From contig NW_026705234.1 of NCBI RefSeq assembly GCF_029867415.1, forward strand, positions 124,001 to 188,000: a stretch of DNA of 64,000 nucleotides. Reading direction: 5' to 3'. A program made the position numbers and the translations under genes. The stretch comes from Vicia villosa (Eukaryota; Streptophyta; Magnoliopsida; Fabales; Fabaceae). Under the pieces are notes generated by a model. The model did not search any database. It saw nothing but the letters and a program-made list of their open reading frames with translations, and had not been told where the DNA came from. This document shows, piece after piece, positions 14,064 through 24,182 of this stretch (positions within the stretch are counted from its first letter, which is position 1; each line of letters opens with the position of its first letter).

Positions 14064-17000
14064 TTTTAAACTTTAGAGTTATTTTTAATTTTAGTTTTTT
14101 CATTAAAGTTTTATATATATAAAATGCGTATTGATTAATTGTTGTATTAACATCTATAATATAGTGTATAGTATAAGAAATTAATAATATTATTATTGAA
14201 AATCATTATACAATAAATTAAGATATAGTATACAAAACGAATAAAAAGTTGGACAAAACTAATATCTACAAAAATGATGATGTAAACAGAAGAAGAAAAA
14301 AATAAAATAAAACATAACTCTAGATGTTATGAACCGTAGAAAAAATTGAAAAATTGCCGTTTACTGCACTAGCGCAATTTTTTTTTAAAGAAAATGCTTT
14401 CGTTAGGATTCGAACCGCGGCCACATGTTTTAAGCTCTGAAAAAGTTGGTTTCAACACCTTTTTTACAAGCTCCTTTTATTTAATTTTTTGCCTTGAAAA
14501 AAAAGCTACTTTTTTTCATAAAAGCTTTATAAAAAATGTGTTTGGCCCTCCATCTCCTTATAAGGAAAAGAAAAGTAGATAAAAAGTTGGGCCAAACACT
14601 ACCTTAAGACTGCAATGAATGCAGCCCGTATTTGCCCCAATTAAAGCCTAGGAGTGGACCCCAATTAAGGGTGGAATTTCCAACACACCCATCATACCCA
14701 GGCCTGATTGGTCAGGAGTGAGGACGATATGGGAAATCCAACAACATACCTAGGATAGAGTTTGATACTATCTTAGAATTTGGGCTTAGGTCTAACCCAA
14801 ATACACAAAACTGACTTGTAACATGATGACTGCCGAAGTCAACAGATCTCATCGATGTGTTCTAACACATGACTTGAATACAGATACACTTGAACACTAT
14901 ATTGGTTTCATTAATTGATCAATTTTACATATGATAGCCTTCTCATGACATCAATCAATTTGTTTATTTATCCTGTCAGCAAGATGTACTCGATCCACCT
15001 GAAGATTTTTTCCGCATAAGGTTGATCATTACTCTACTTGAAACTTGTGGCCATTACTTTGATCATGGCTCTTCTAAGAAGAAACTTGACCGGTTCCTGA
15101 TACACTTCCAAAGGTATATTTTAAGCAAAGGTGCATTGCCTCTGGATGTTGAATTTGACTTGCAGGTCAGTTGGGAGCCTTTTTTTTTTTACCGAATTTC
15201 ATTATGAGTGAATGATTGATGTGTTAATTTACGTATTTGATGATTCATATTAGCAGTTGTAATCTTAGTTTATGTATGCATCAGTATTGAGTTTAATCCA
15301 ATAGAATCGAGAAAACTTGAGTAGATATTAAGTCTTTGGGATGGCATCATATTTGACATTAAAATATTTAGAATTGGATATGCCAAGATGTTGTAGCTTT
15401 ATGCACTAATAGTTGTTTATATTTACCTTGTTTGTGATTATTTTGGTAATGCACATGAAGATGTCTTTTTGTTCTTTATTCTGGTACTCCAGAAGATATT
15501 ATCCGAGTGACCTTGTTGCCATGTACTACCTTTATATTATAGGATTAAGTGTTGGTATAAATTAGGATCTGTTTAAAACTAACATGATGAATAGTTTAAT
15601 TTGTCATTTTGACAAGTCCAGTAACAGGATATGTTTTAATACGGAGTGAAGTTCGGAACAAGAATAGAATTTTCATGGAATAACCACCTTGAAAAATATG
15701 GTATTACTTGTGGGAAAATGTAGCTGCCAACATTTTCCTTTCACCTCTTTATCTCCCTCATTCCAGCAACAAGCAACAATGGACTTGTATACCTCTTTTA
15801 GAATGCTTGTCAGTAGATTCCAAAAACTGTCGCTCACTTTTGTATACCGATGGATATTCATTTTCTTACATTTTCTATTTTTGGACAATTGATTGTTCTG
15901 TAGGATCTGTTTGCGGACTTGCGTCCAAGTATGGTTCGTTACAATTCTGCTGATGAGGTGAATGCAGCTCTAGTGGAACTCGAGGAGCATGATCGAATAG
16001 TTTCTGCTGATAAGGCTAGTAGTGAAAAACATTCTGACACTGATAAGCCCTTAAGTAGGACCACTTCCACTGCGATGGTCCGCAATAAACAGAACAATGA
16101 TAACGGCACTGAGGAAAATGGAGTGCAAGATAATGTCAATGACGGTGAGCATGATTCAGGGAGTGACGTAATTGATGTGGAAGGACATGATGATGAAGAG
16201 TTGGATGAGGAGAATCATGATGATGGGTGTGAGACTGAGGATGACGACGAGGATGAGGACGGACCTGCTTCTGATGATGAAGATGAAGTCCATGTAAGAC
16301 AGAAGGTGACAGAAGTCGACCCATTGGAAGAAGCCAATTTTGATCAGGAGCTCAAGGCTGTCTTACAGGCAAGGGTTTTACTTATTTTATCATGTTTACT
16401 TGCTCCTGATTCCTTTTCTGCAAAATTTGATGGTTTATCTGGACACAGATTGTTTTCAAAATAGTTTAGTATTTTATGGCGCAATATCTCAATTAGTTAA
16501 GAGCTTTATTTTCTAAATATATCATGTCTTGTCTTCTCTCTTGCCCACCAAATTCCTAAATTTCAACTAGCTTACGTAAGATTATATTTTCTTTGGAAAG
16601 AGGGGTTAGCATTTTCTTGATGTACACAGTGTTTTGCTGCTGGATTTATAACATATATTCATGGTGCTTGTATCATAATTTATGCAGGAAAGTATGGAGC
16701 AGCGACGACTGGAGCTGCGGGGTCGTCCTACATTGAATATGATGATTCCAATGAATGTATTTGAAGGATCCGCCAAGGATCATCATGGGAGAGGAACTGG
16801 TGGGGAAAGTGGCGACGAAGCCTTAGATGACGATACTGACATAAACAAAGAGGTTCAGGTGAAAGTTCTGGTGAAGCGTGGGAACAAACAACAAACAAAG
16901 CAGATGTACATCCCCAGTGATTCCTCACTGGTGCAGAGTACGAAACAAAAAGAAGCAGCTGAGCTTCAGGAGAAAGAAGACATTAAGAGGCTTATCTTGG

Positions 17001-17194
17001 AGTATAATGATAGAGAGGAGGAAGAGTTTAATGGATTAGGGGCCCAACCAACAAACTGGATGCAAAGTGGAAGTAACAAAGCTGGTGGTCGTGGAAACTC
17101 TTTTGAAGGAACCAGTGGCAGGGGTGGCGGATCACGGCATCGTCATCATAACTACTATTCTGGCGGTGGGATCTACTATAGTAGAAGAAGGTGA
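4532..17194 (+). CDS. UPF2: UPF2, nonsense-mediated mRNA decay factor (17 exons)
   Basis: Exons: 4532-4600, 4907-4994, 7237-7439, 8671-9015, 9194-9298, 9434-9561, 10489-10662, 10776-10857, 11428-11709, 11813-12010, 12108-12209, 12536-12787, 12901-13119, 13485-13655, 14980-15165, 15904-16368 and 16688-17194. Phases join without error to 1191 residues, close to Arabidopsis UPF2. The conserved N-terminus EAVAHLEEIKKSIEAKMALR leads into MIF4G-1 (roughly residues 55-260). A charged linker rich in E/K follows (exon 9), then MIF4G-2 (about 455-640) and MIF4G-3 (about 660-870, the UPF3-binding module). An acidic D/E tract lies in exon 16. The C-terminal UPF1-binding region in exon 17 includes KRGNKQQTKQMYIPSDSSL, and the tail is rich in G, R, H and Y. 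UPF2 bridges UPF1 and UPF3 in the decay complex. The exon-1 start gives an N-terminus unlike Arabidopsis and is the least certain part. Confidence 0.95.
6560..6884. mobile_element. Tourist-like MITE in UPF2 intron 2
   Basis: Terminal inverted repeats GGTTATGTTTGGATTGATGG and (reverse complement of the right end) GGGTATGGTTGGATTGGTGG match at 17 of 20 positions. TAA lies on both sides (6557-6559, 6885-6887), the target duplication expected of PIF/Harbinger-type MITEs. The interior holds three tandem copies of a 27-28-bp A-rich unit beginning TTGGATGGAAC at about 6690-6775. No gene inside. Confidence 0.75.
9636..9967 (-). mobile_element. TRIM retrotransposon in UPF2 intron 6
   Basis: Two direct repeats of exactly 121 bp (9636-9756 and 9847-9967) flank a 90-bp interior. 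In the minus orientation the repeat begins T(G/A)TTGAAAATA and ends CAAACTCTAATA. Beside the repeat, the interior holds TCTTATCAAAGCCC, a degraded match to the initiator-methionine tRNA primer site TGGTATCAGAGCCC. Short LTRs, a tRNA primer site and no coding sequence define a terminal-repeat retrotransposon in miniature. The two copies differ at several positions, so it is not recent. The flanking target duplication is not clear. Confidence 0.75.
12788..12847 (+). repeat. 30-bp tandem duplication at the UPF2 exon 12 donor
   Basis: A unit beginning GTGCAATTCTTATTTCAACT and ending TTTTCTT occurs twice back to back with no mismatch. The first copy starts exactly at the intron-12 donor GT, so the donor-adjacent intron sequence is duplicated. 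The second copy is preceded by CTT rather than CAG and is probably a weak donor. Confidence 0.9.
13816..14604. mobile_element. hAT-type MITE in UPF2 intron 14
   Basis: The left end GCTCGTTTGGCCCGACTTTTT and the reverse complement of the right end, GGTAGTGTTTGGCCCAACTT, form degenerate inverted repeats around a GTTTGGCCC core. TTAAGA is present immediately outside both ends (13810-13815 and 14605-14610), compatible with a decayed 8-bp hAT duplication. The interior has no transposase. A block of about 48 bp beginning AACTTTAGAGTTATTTTTAA is duplicated on both sides of the (TA)n tract. Confidence 0.6.
13975..14059. repeat. (TA)n microsatellite, about 85 bp
   Basis: An uninterrupted run of TA dinucleotides sits inside the hAT-type MITE of UPF2 intron 14. 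It is self-complementary and probably length-variable between individuals. Confidence 0.95.
16369..16687 (+). other. UPF2: GC-AG intron (UPF2 intron 16)
   Basis: The exon end ...GTCTTACAG is followed by GCAAGG instead of GT, and the next exon starts after TATGCAG. The join gives KAVLQ|ESMEQ, the expected UPF2 sequence. CAG|GCAAG is the usual context of the minor GC-AG class of U2 introns. The reading frame stays open for 32 codons into the intron, so retention would give a truncated protein without the UPF1-binding C-terminus. Confidence 0.85.
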
Positions 17195-18064
17195 ATGATA
17201 GTTGAGTGAATATGGAAGGCAGGTATTTTGTGCAATCTGCTTCCCCTCAGCACGACGGATATTTCAAAACAAAGTTCATCAGATATTCATGATTAGTTAT
17301 GACCTGACCTCTTGTGCCACTATCATATTCTAATCTTCAAACTATTATTGGCAATGTCAAGCCCCTTGCTTTTTGGTAAGTGGCGGTTTCAAGCATGGTT
17401 CACGGATGATGCCTGGTATGTGGGGTGTTGTGCACACTATTTTGAACTCTTGACGTAAGTTGATGTGCAGGATTGTAACAAGTGGATTCCTGTAATTATA
17501 TCATGACCTCCTGACCTCATGTATAGTTCTGTGTGGAGACAATTACTAAATGCATGGTTTTGGCTGTTGTTATTTTGTCAAGTCGGCGAGGTTGGCTTGT
17601 TGTTACTTTGAAGGAAGAATGAGTAGAGGCAAAATTTGTCTTGAAACCTTGTCAACTAGCAGAGAACTATCGAACATCAGTTTAAGAATCAATCAACCTC
17701 TATTGTCTTGGTCATGGTTTCTGAATGTCTCCCATGCATGTTATACATATCAGCAGCATTACATTCTAGTTCAAAGAGTAATTCTTTATAGACTGAAGTG
17801 TGGATCTATTTGATCCCATTCTGTTGAGAGTGTAGATTGTACTGTATTTAAAAGTTGGGATTTCCTCTTGTAAAAACTTTAGATAATGGTCTAATTCCCC
17901 AATATTAATTTACTTGAGCGTGAAGCGTGTGTTGTTAATATATGGTTATTTAACTTAACTGATTTGAGTTTCTGGTGATATTCATATTTATGCCTTTTGT
18001 TAGGGGAATTGTTAGAGGTACCCTATTAATTGTTATCCCACTCTCGTGAAAAATCTAAAATATT
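17195..18064 (+). other. UPF2 3' untranslated region and downstream spacer
   Basis: No further coding exon is seen. The 3' untranslated region probably extends to about 17850-17920, where AATATTAATTT and T-rich sequence resemble a plant polyadenylation region. An 87-codon open frame at 17550-17813 lacks any recognisable domain and is not supported. Confidence 0.4.
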
Positions 18065-18480
18065 ATCTGATTTTGGAGATGTATTTTCAGATATAGTTAA
18101 AACCACACTAACGAAGTTAAGTATTTAAACATTTAGATATAGTTAAAACCACACTAACGAAGTTAAGTATTTAAACCTTTAGTTTTGATAACGAGGATAA
18201 GTAAAACAATCTCAAATAAGAATCGTTGAATGTTCGGAGTTTACATGGATGGATCTTTCTTAAATCTTTGGTAAAAAGTAAAAAAAGAAAAAAGTCTTGT
18301 GATCAATTTTATTTTGATTAAAGAAAATATCTAGAGATGCATGTTGCCTATGAATAACGAAGTTAAGTATTTAACATTTAGTTTTGATTAAATGATGAGG
18401 AAAAGTAAAACAATCTCAAGTACTCATAATCCGTCACATGTTCGGAGTTTACATGGATGGATCTTTCTTTAATCTTTGGT
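18065..18480. repeat. Locally duplicated AT-rich sequence
   Basis: AGTTAAAACCACACTAACGA with the following GAAGTTAAGTATTTAAAC occurs twice in tandem (about 18096-18135 and 18138-18178). A longer block containing TTCGGAGTTTACATGGATGG at about 18234 is repeated at about 18441. The second copy runs into the MITE at 18485, and related sequence (AATATCTCAATCCACCCCTT, twice) continues right of the MITE at 19317-19386. Confidence 0.75.
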
Positions 18481-18484
18481 ATAA

Positions 18485-19310
18485 AGTGTGTGTTTGGTTC
18501 GAGGTAAAGCGAGGGGAGGGGAGGGGAGGGAATATTTAAAATGAAATGTGTTTGGTTCAATTTTTAGGAGGGGAGAGGAGGGGAGGGGAGCAAAATCCCT
18601 CAAAATGACACTTTTTGCGTTCCCCCGAATCGAGGGGATTCGGAGAGGAGGGAAGGGGATCTGAGTTTTAATATTAATTAAATTAATATATTTACTAAAA
18701 TATCCTCAATTTTATTTTATTATTTTAAAAATATTATTTTCTTTCATGTTCCTACTTTTCTTTTTGTAATTTTTTCTCTATTGCTTCCAAGCCTTCCATC
18801 AACTTATTATAATTATTCTTCACCTTCAAATTATTTTTTATTTAATAAAAATTATAACTACTATAGTTTTTTATTTTTTATTATAATTTATTTTATGTAT
18901 TCAGGAGTTGTTATCAACACATAGTTTATTTTGTGTCAAGAGTTATAATATGAATCAAGTGCACTCAATTTTTTTTAATATTATGCTATAAGTTATGACT
19001 TTTTAATCACTCAGTTATACAAATATTATTTCCAAGAAAATATTTATGAAATTTTTACAATTGAATATCATATCACTTATATAAAATTACAAGGATAAAA
19101 TTGTAATTATTATTAAAATCCCTCCCCTCCCCTCGTGAACCAAACATATTTTTAAACGAAATCCCTTCCTTCCCCTCCCCTCCCCTCGTTTGAACCAAAC
19201 ATATATATAATTACAAAAAATCCCTCCCCTCCCCTCCCCTCCCCTTCCCTTCCCTCCATTAAAATCCCTCCCCTCCCGTCCCCTCCCCCTCATTTGAACC
19301 AAACAGACCC
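18485..19310. mobile_element. G-tract MITE with inverted GGGGA arrays
   Basis: The ends are GTGTGTTTGGTTCGAGG and (right, reverse complement) GGGTCTGTTTGGTTCAAATG, flanked by TAA on both sides (18482-18484, 19311-19313), as in Tourist-like elements. The left arm has G4 tracts such as GGGGAGGGGAGGGGAGGG (18513-18530). The right arm carries at least four C-rich blocks between 19112 and 19290, separated by GAACCAAACAT motifs that repeat the terminal sequence. No coding sequence. Confidence 0.7.
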
Positions 19311-19474
19311 TAAGAGAATATCTCAATCCACCCCTTCTTTCTTTAATCTTGGGTAAAAAGTAAAAGAATATCTCAATCCACCCCTTGATATTTTTAGGCA
19401 CCTAGCGCAATTACGTTAATGCCCCTGCTTATGAAGATACATATTAGGAAACACTTTTTTTTTGTTCAAATTTT

Positions 19475-19614
19475 TTTCGGAGCTACATCTACGAAAGCAG
19501 TTTAAAATGGTAAACGTTGGGAAAAATTCAACTTAATTCAGTTTGCGAAATCTTCCGTAGATGTAACTACGGAACGTCCTCAAAACAGAATATTTCATAG
19601 ATGTACCTACGAAA
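19475..19614. repeat. Left palindrome cluster of element B
   Basis: Three copies of a 22-bp palindrome lie at about 19475-19496 (degenerate), 19553-19574 (arms TTCCGTAG and CTACGGAA intact) and 19593-19614 (TTTCATAG...CTACGAAA). They occupy non-coding sequence between the left end and the 3' end of the PMD gene. Confidence 0.85.
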
Positions 19615-19842
19615 CCTTATGCTATATTTTAAACTTTCATTCCAAAACTCTAATTTTTTGTGCAACAAAATAATACATCAAAATATAGTACATCAAAATA
19701 GTGATATGTCTACTCAATGTTATATAATACATCAAAATAATACGTCATATACATCATCCAAATAGTCATGTCATATACGTAATAGAAAAAATAGTACATA
19801 AATGTAATCAAACTACAAACACCAAAATAATCAGCACGGCCA

Positions 19843-22800
19843 TTACCGTGCGTGCCAGACAACATATGCATCCCCTCCTATACCTCTAGCGCCTCCTCTG
19901 CATCCACCACCTCCTCTGCTAGCTCCTCCCTCTCTATCGCCTACTATTCCATCCGTCCTAGTGCGATGTTTGCGGTACACCAGTGCCCCCTGTGCCACTT
20001 CCATAATGTCATCCCGTATACGCCTGACACCAAACCCCCCAGGGAAGAAACCTCCCTCAATGCCTGCCCTCCCTATCTCAACTATCCGACGACAGTGAAA
20101 CAACACATCTTAAGTGTGGTTCGATTGAGACTGCTGCTCATGTAATATCTCCTGATTAGCTAGTCTGGGCGGTGATCCATCTACAAGGGGGACCACGTAG
20201 GGGTGTGAGACAATGAAGAGCCACTTGATGTACTCATCGGCGCAACTTCAGTCTCTCTTTGCTCTGGTCGCACGAGCCTCGTCCAGAACAATGTGGTTCT
20301 GATAGTCAACAAAGATGTCATCTATCGGCCTACGGGTCAAGCTGAGACAAAAGGGTGGCGGGGTAGCGTTTGACTGTAGCCGAATTGCTGCATGACACAC
20401 TCCGGAAGATATGGAACAATGATGGTCGAACTACATGCCAACCATCCAGAGAATATTGTAATGTCATCAAACGGGCGCGTCTCACAGTGAGCAGCGTAGG
20501 CGTCGTAGCGGGTGTCCTCGGCAACCATGCGGTCCATATATACTCTGTAAGTCTCCACCGTTTGATTCCCTCTAAGGGGGATGAAGGCACAAGCACGTAT
20601 AGGTGGAGCTCGTGTCCACAAACAGCTGAGTGCCGATCAAATATAGAAAGAAACACCTCAACATATGCTTTCTATGTATCTCCACCTTAGATGGGTCACC
20701 ATCAGCTTGTCGTGCCGCAACTAGCCCATCAGTATATCTCTGCATCAGGAAGGAAAACCTCACTTGAGCGCCGAAGGTCTTATCCACCTCCTCAAGCGCA
20801 TCTAATGGATCAACTCAAAGCTTCTCAACCAGAAGCTCTCTCGCTTCCTCCTTCGTCATCCTACCGTGACGGAGGTGGTCACCCCTGATAGGTATATGTA
20901 ACAGACATGATACATCGCCCAATGTAATAATGACCTCACCATGAGGTATATGGAAGGAGGACGTCTCAAGGTGCAATCTCTCTACAAATGCCATGAGCAT
21001 CCTGTGGTGGATCAAGGTCCTTCAGTCTTGAGACTGTGAGGACATCCTGGAACCACGCTTCCTGTGGCTACTCCAAACCTAATATCTTCCGCCCATGGTT
21101 ATAGAATTTCTAGGGCGACCTATCCTAAAAAATTCAATAAAAACAATGTTATTGAAATTCTGGTAAGACAGAACCCGGATGTCATATACGATGTCGTGAC
21201 ATCTGGTCTGTCATCAGTTTAGCTGAGGCAGTACATACAGATCCCTCAATTATTTATTACTTCTAACATCCAGAAGTCTGGAAGTGTTGGGATCACATAT
21301 CAGTTCAGTTAACATAAACAAATCTGCTTTGCAGAGATTCTGTGTTAGCACAGTCATTAAATCACACACTGATGTCAGGCACGATGTTATGACATCCAAA
21401 CTGAACTTACAAATAAACAATGCAGAAACATAAACAACACAACAGAATTGTTCACCCAGTTCGGTTCAATCAACCTACTCTGGGGGCATACCAAGCCAGG
21501 GATGAAGTCCACTATTAGCAGTATCAATTCAGAGCTAAACTCCCAGTTTACAACTCTTCACTTTATCACTACCCAATGACCCTTCTACCTAGGTTCTACC
21601 TAGATATGGAATATCTCCATTCCACTCCCAATCATACCAATGATGTCTAGCAGTCAACAACTCAGCCACTGCATCGACGGCTTAATTACCAACATTCAAA
21701 GCACACAAATAAACATATCTTAGAGTTGCTTCAAAGCTTCCTCCAAGCACACAACTCCACTCATTGCTTTACAACTTCTGAGTGAATAAAACAAACCTCT
21801 TACCTACAGGCTTCGAGGCACAAATCAGTGACCTTCCCACAAACCGGGAGGTTCACCTACACGGCTAACCCTAATAGTTACATCTTTCTAAACGCCGGCT
21901 AGCTTACGAAACTAGGTTACAAAGTTTCCTATTTATAACCTATTCCCAACTGGACTTGGGCTTACAATCACAACATTATTTGCTGTTACAAATCACAGAA
22001 AACTTTCTGCTAAAAACAAGGTCTTCAATCATAAGTTTCCTAATTTATCTTCATAATTAGAAACTGCATAATTCTCCAATATTCTAATCTTGATTCTCTT
22101 GACCTTTAAACCTGCGCTACATAGGATTGCATAATATTCCATAGAATATTCTGCATCTTTTGAGTACTTACTGAATCTTTATATTCCAGCTCAGCAGGCG
22201 CGTGACAGCTAAATATAACAGTAACTGCTGTCAAACACTGATGTCACAGAGCATGCCGTGACATTCCATAGAACATCTTGATGCTGTACCTGTTCTGCAT
22301 AAATCACAGCAAACAGTATTCTTCACTTCAATTCTCTGCTTCTCACATATCAGGGTGCCAAAAAGACAGCCCATGATTTGTTCTATTACTGATGTACAAT
22401 CAACATAATCTTTAGTTTCCCAAATAAAGACTAAGATAAATAAGGAAACATAATAGAAACTGTAGCAGCTACTGCTGTCAAACACTGATGTCATGACGTC
22501 GAGCATGACATCCAACTCACAGCATGTATTAGCTTACACAACCAGAACCTGCATAACCTTTAACACTACACACCACATGTCATGACCTTAGTCAAGACAA
22601 CAGAATACACATGAATGTTTTACCACAAAATGCAGCCAATCAAAAACATCTACAGTTATTAACAATAGATGTTACAAATAATAACTTTCCAATGAAAAAA
22701 TAAATAATTTACAATGAAAAAAATAAATTTTCAATGGAAAAATAATAAATGTTACAAATATTAAATGTTACCTCTCCATCCCAGACATGTCTGACGGTAT

Positions 22801-23227
22801 GGTCGGTGTACCCTGTCAGTAGCGACAAATAGGAGGAACTCCATGGGTAACCCTTATCAGCATCCTCACACAGTGGGTCAACACCCTCTGGAGGTGGCAC
22901 ACGAGAACCAACATCGACTGGAGGTGGCATAAGAGAGGCAACACCGGCTGGAGGTGGCACAGACATATCCCGATGAGGTCTGCGGGTGGATGGAGCCAGT
23001 GATGTACCCTCACGATCATCCTAACGCCTCTGAGATGAAGAAGTGAAAGTGGACAACACATGTGTACTAGGATCCGGAGTAGGCTGTTGCGTAGCCTCAA
23101 ATTTGGCCTTTACTAGAACAATTGGAACTAAGGCGTCGACTCCCTCTGGCACTATCTGACTCCGTGCACCACGCACGGATGCATGTTGTGCAACCCTCCC
23201 ATGTATGAGTCAGTCCGTCCCATCAAT
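19843..23227 (-). pseudogene. Plant mobile domain (MAIN-like) gene, disrupted
   Basis: Minus-strand exons encode a protein of the plant mobile domain family (PMD; related to MAIN and the 'phosphatase 7 long form' proteins). The N-terminal part (from about 23227) is rich in P and V and has in-frame TGA and TAG stops. It reaches SYLSLLTGYTDHTVRHVWDG near 22790. A GTAAC...TTTTAG intron follows (about 22787 to 21123), now containing a solo LTR. The PMD core follows: HGEVIITLGDVSCLLHIPIR near 20900-20960, then several segments in shifted frames down to a G/R-rich tail ending near 19843. At least four stops or frameshifts break it. PMD genes are frequently carried by Mutator-like elements; MAIN itself acts in meristem maintenance. 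Confidence 0.7.
21147..22638. mobile_element. Solo LTR (about 1.49 kb) in the PMD intron
   Basis: The insert has LTR-type ends (TGTTATTGAAATTC...GCAGCCA). On the minus strand it is preceded by TTGAT and followed by TTGTT, a 4-of-5 match to a 5-bp target duplication. It contains four degenerate copies of an ACTGATGTCA...GACATCC motif (near 21170, 21370, 22240 and 22480) and the sequence TTCACCCAGTTCGGTTCAAT typical of long copia LTRs. No gag or pol is visible, so a solo LTR from recombination is the simplest reading. Confidence 0.55.
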
Positions 23228-23335
23228 CATAATGTTTGCTAGGTATAAAAAATAAATTTGAATTAGATACAATTAAGTTATAAAAACAAAAGAAAAAAAA
23301 TAAATTTTAACTCCGTAGATGTACATGTGAAAAGC

Positions 23336-23943
23336 TTCCGTAGATACAGCTACAGAAGCACCCAACATTATAACAACTAGGATTGTTCCGGAGTTGCATC
23401 TACGGAACTATCCTAATGTTTACTTGTTCCGTAGATGCACCTACGGAATGTTCTGCAACTTCCAAAATGCAACAATGGCGTCTATACTGTTTAAAACCAT
23501 GCAAATCCAATTTTTGAGCCCTTGATCGTCCGTTTTACACTACAAACAATACCTACATTGTCTCTAAACTATGTTTTTAACAGTATCTAATGATTTCTCC
23601 ATCTAAAAGTGTATTCTAACTCTATTACGAGAAGTACTCAAAAATAACTTGGAAACTCGAAAACTTATCGACTAAATAGAACTGCGAACGAGTTGGAGTG
23701 TGTTGATCGTTGATGTTCCCTATCGAACTCGGGAGAAAAAAAAACTTTGGTGGAAGAAAGATTTTTGAGATTGAGAGAGTTTGGTGAAATGAAAAGTTTT
23801 GAGAATGAGGGAGGAGAAGAGTCTGACACGAGTTTAACATCAAATGATTCCGGAGATACATAACAGGAAAGCTTCCGTAGGTGCATCTATGGAACAAACC
23901 AATGTAGAGTAAAAAAGGTGCGTCCGGAGATACATCTACGGAA
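23336..23943. repeat. Right palindrome cluster of element B
   Basis: At least six 22-bp palindromes: 23336-23357, 23386-23407, 23427-23448 (intact TTCCGTAG...CTACGGAA), 23848-23869, 23873-23894 and 23922-23943. A further partial copy lies at 23310. Several mix the arm forms TTCCGGAG and TTCCGTAG. They fall in two groups, before the PMD start region and next to the element end. Confidence 0.85.
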
Positions 23944-23990
23944 GCAGGGGGATATTTTTGGAAGCGCACATGGTGCCTAAGAATGTAACC

Positions 23991-24064
23991 GAACCATTTT
24001 TTGAATGTGTTGTCGTGCAGAATGAAACCGAACCATTTTCTGAATGTATTGTCGTGCAGAATGT
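23991..24064. repeat. Two tandem copies of a 39-bp unit
   Basis: GAACCATTTT(T/C)TGAATGT followed by (G/A)TTGTCGTGCAGAATG occurs at 23991 and again at 24030, the second copy partial. It lies in the gap between elements B and C. Confidence 0.85.
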
Positions 24065-24182
24065 TTATTCTATACGATTCAATACATATATAATATATAT
24101 TCTACATTTTACCACTGTTCACTTTTACCATTTTATTTTTTTTCATGTTTTTGTAGTAATGATTCTGCTTCTGACTCTACAT

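Larger units (their letters stand above)
19395..23979. mobile_element. Mutator-like element B (decayed, carries a PMD gene)
   Basis: Inverted ends share TAGGCACC...GCGC...CCCCTGCTT (left 19395-19435; right, reverse complement, from 23979). Subterminal 22-bp palindromes with arms TTCCGTAG/CTACGGAA are clustered just inside both ends. The interior holds a minus-strand plant-mobile-domain gene with several stops, plus a nested LTR. I could not find a matching 9-bp target duplication, so the outer borders are approximate. No transposase is visible, so it would be non-autonomous. The palindrome design links it to elements A and C. Confidence 0.6.

Noticed and set aside
14394..14425. TTCGAACCGCGG resembling a tRNA T-arm
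   Set aside because: No matching anticodon arm, D-arm or acceptor stem around it; it lies inside the hAT-type MITE.
14640..14840. TRIM/LTR-like fragment with GATACTATCTTAGAATTTGG in UPF2 intron 14
   Set aside because: Similar to primer-site-adjacent sequence of a TRIM, but only one end is visible; not enough for a call.
16475..16505. tRNA/SINE A-box-like ATCTCAATTAGTTAAGAGC in UPF2 intron 16
   Set aside because: No B box at the expected distance and no A-tail or target duplication, so neither a tRNA nor a SINE is supported.
17550..17813. 87-codon open frame after UPF2
   Set aside because: Lies in the UPF2 3' untranslated region, without a domain or conserved features.
19087..19401. 104-codon minus-strand frame rich in G and R
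   Set aside because: Product of the GGGGA arrays of the MITE.
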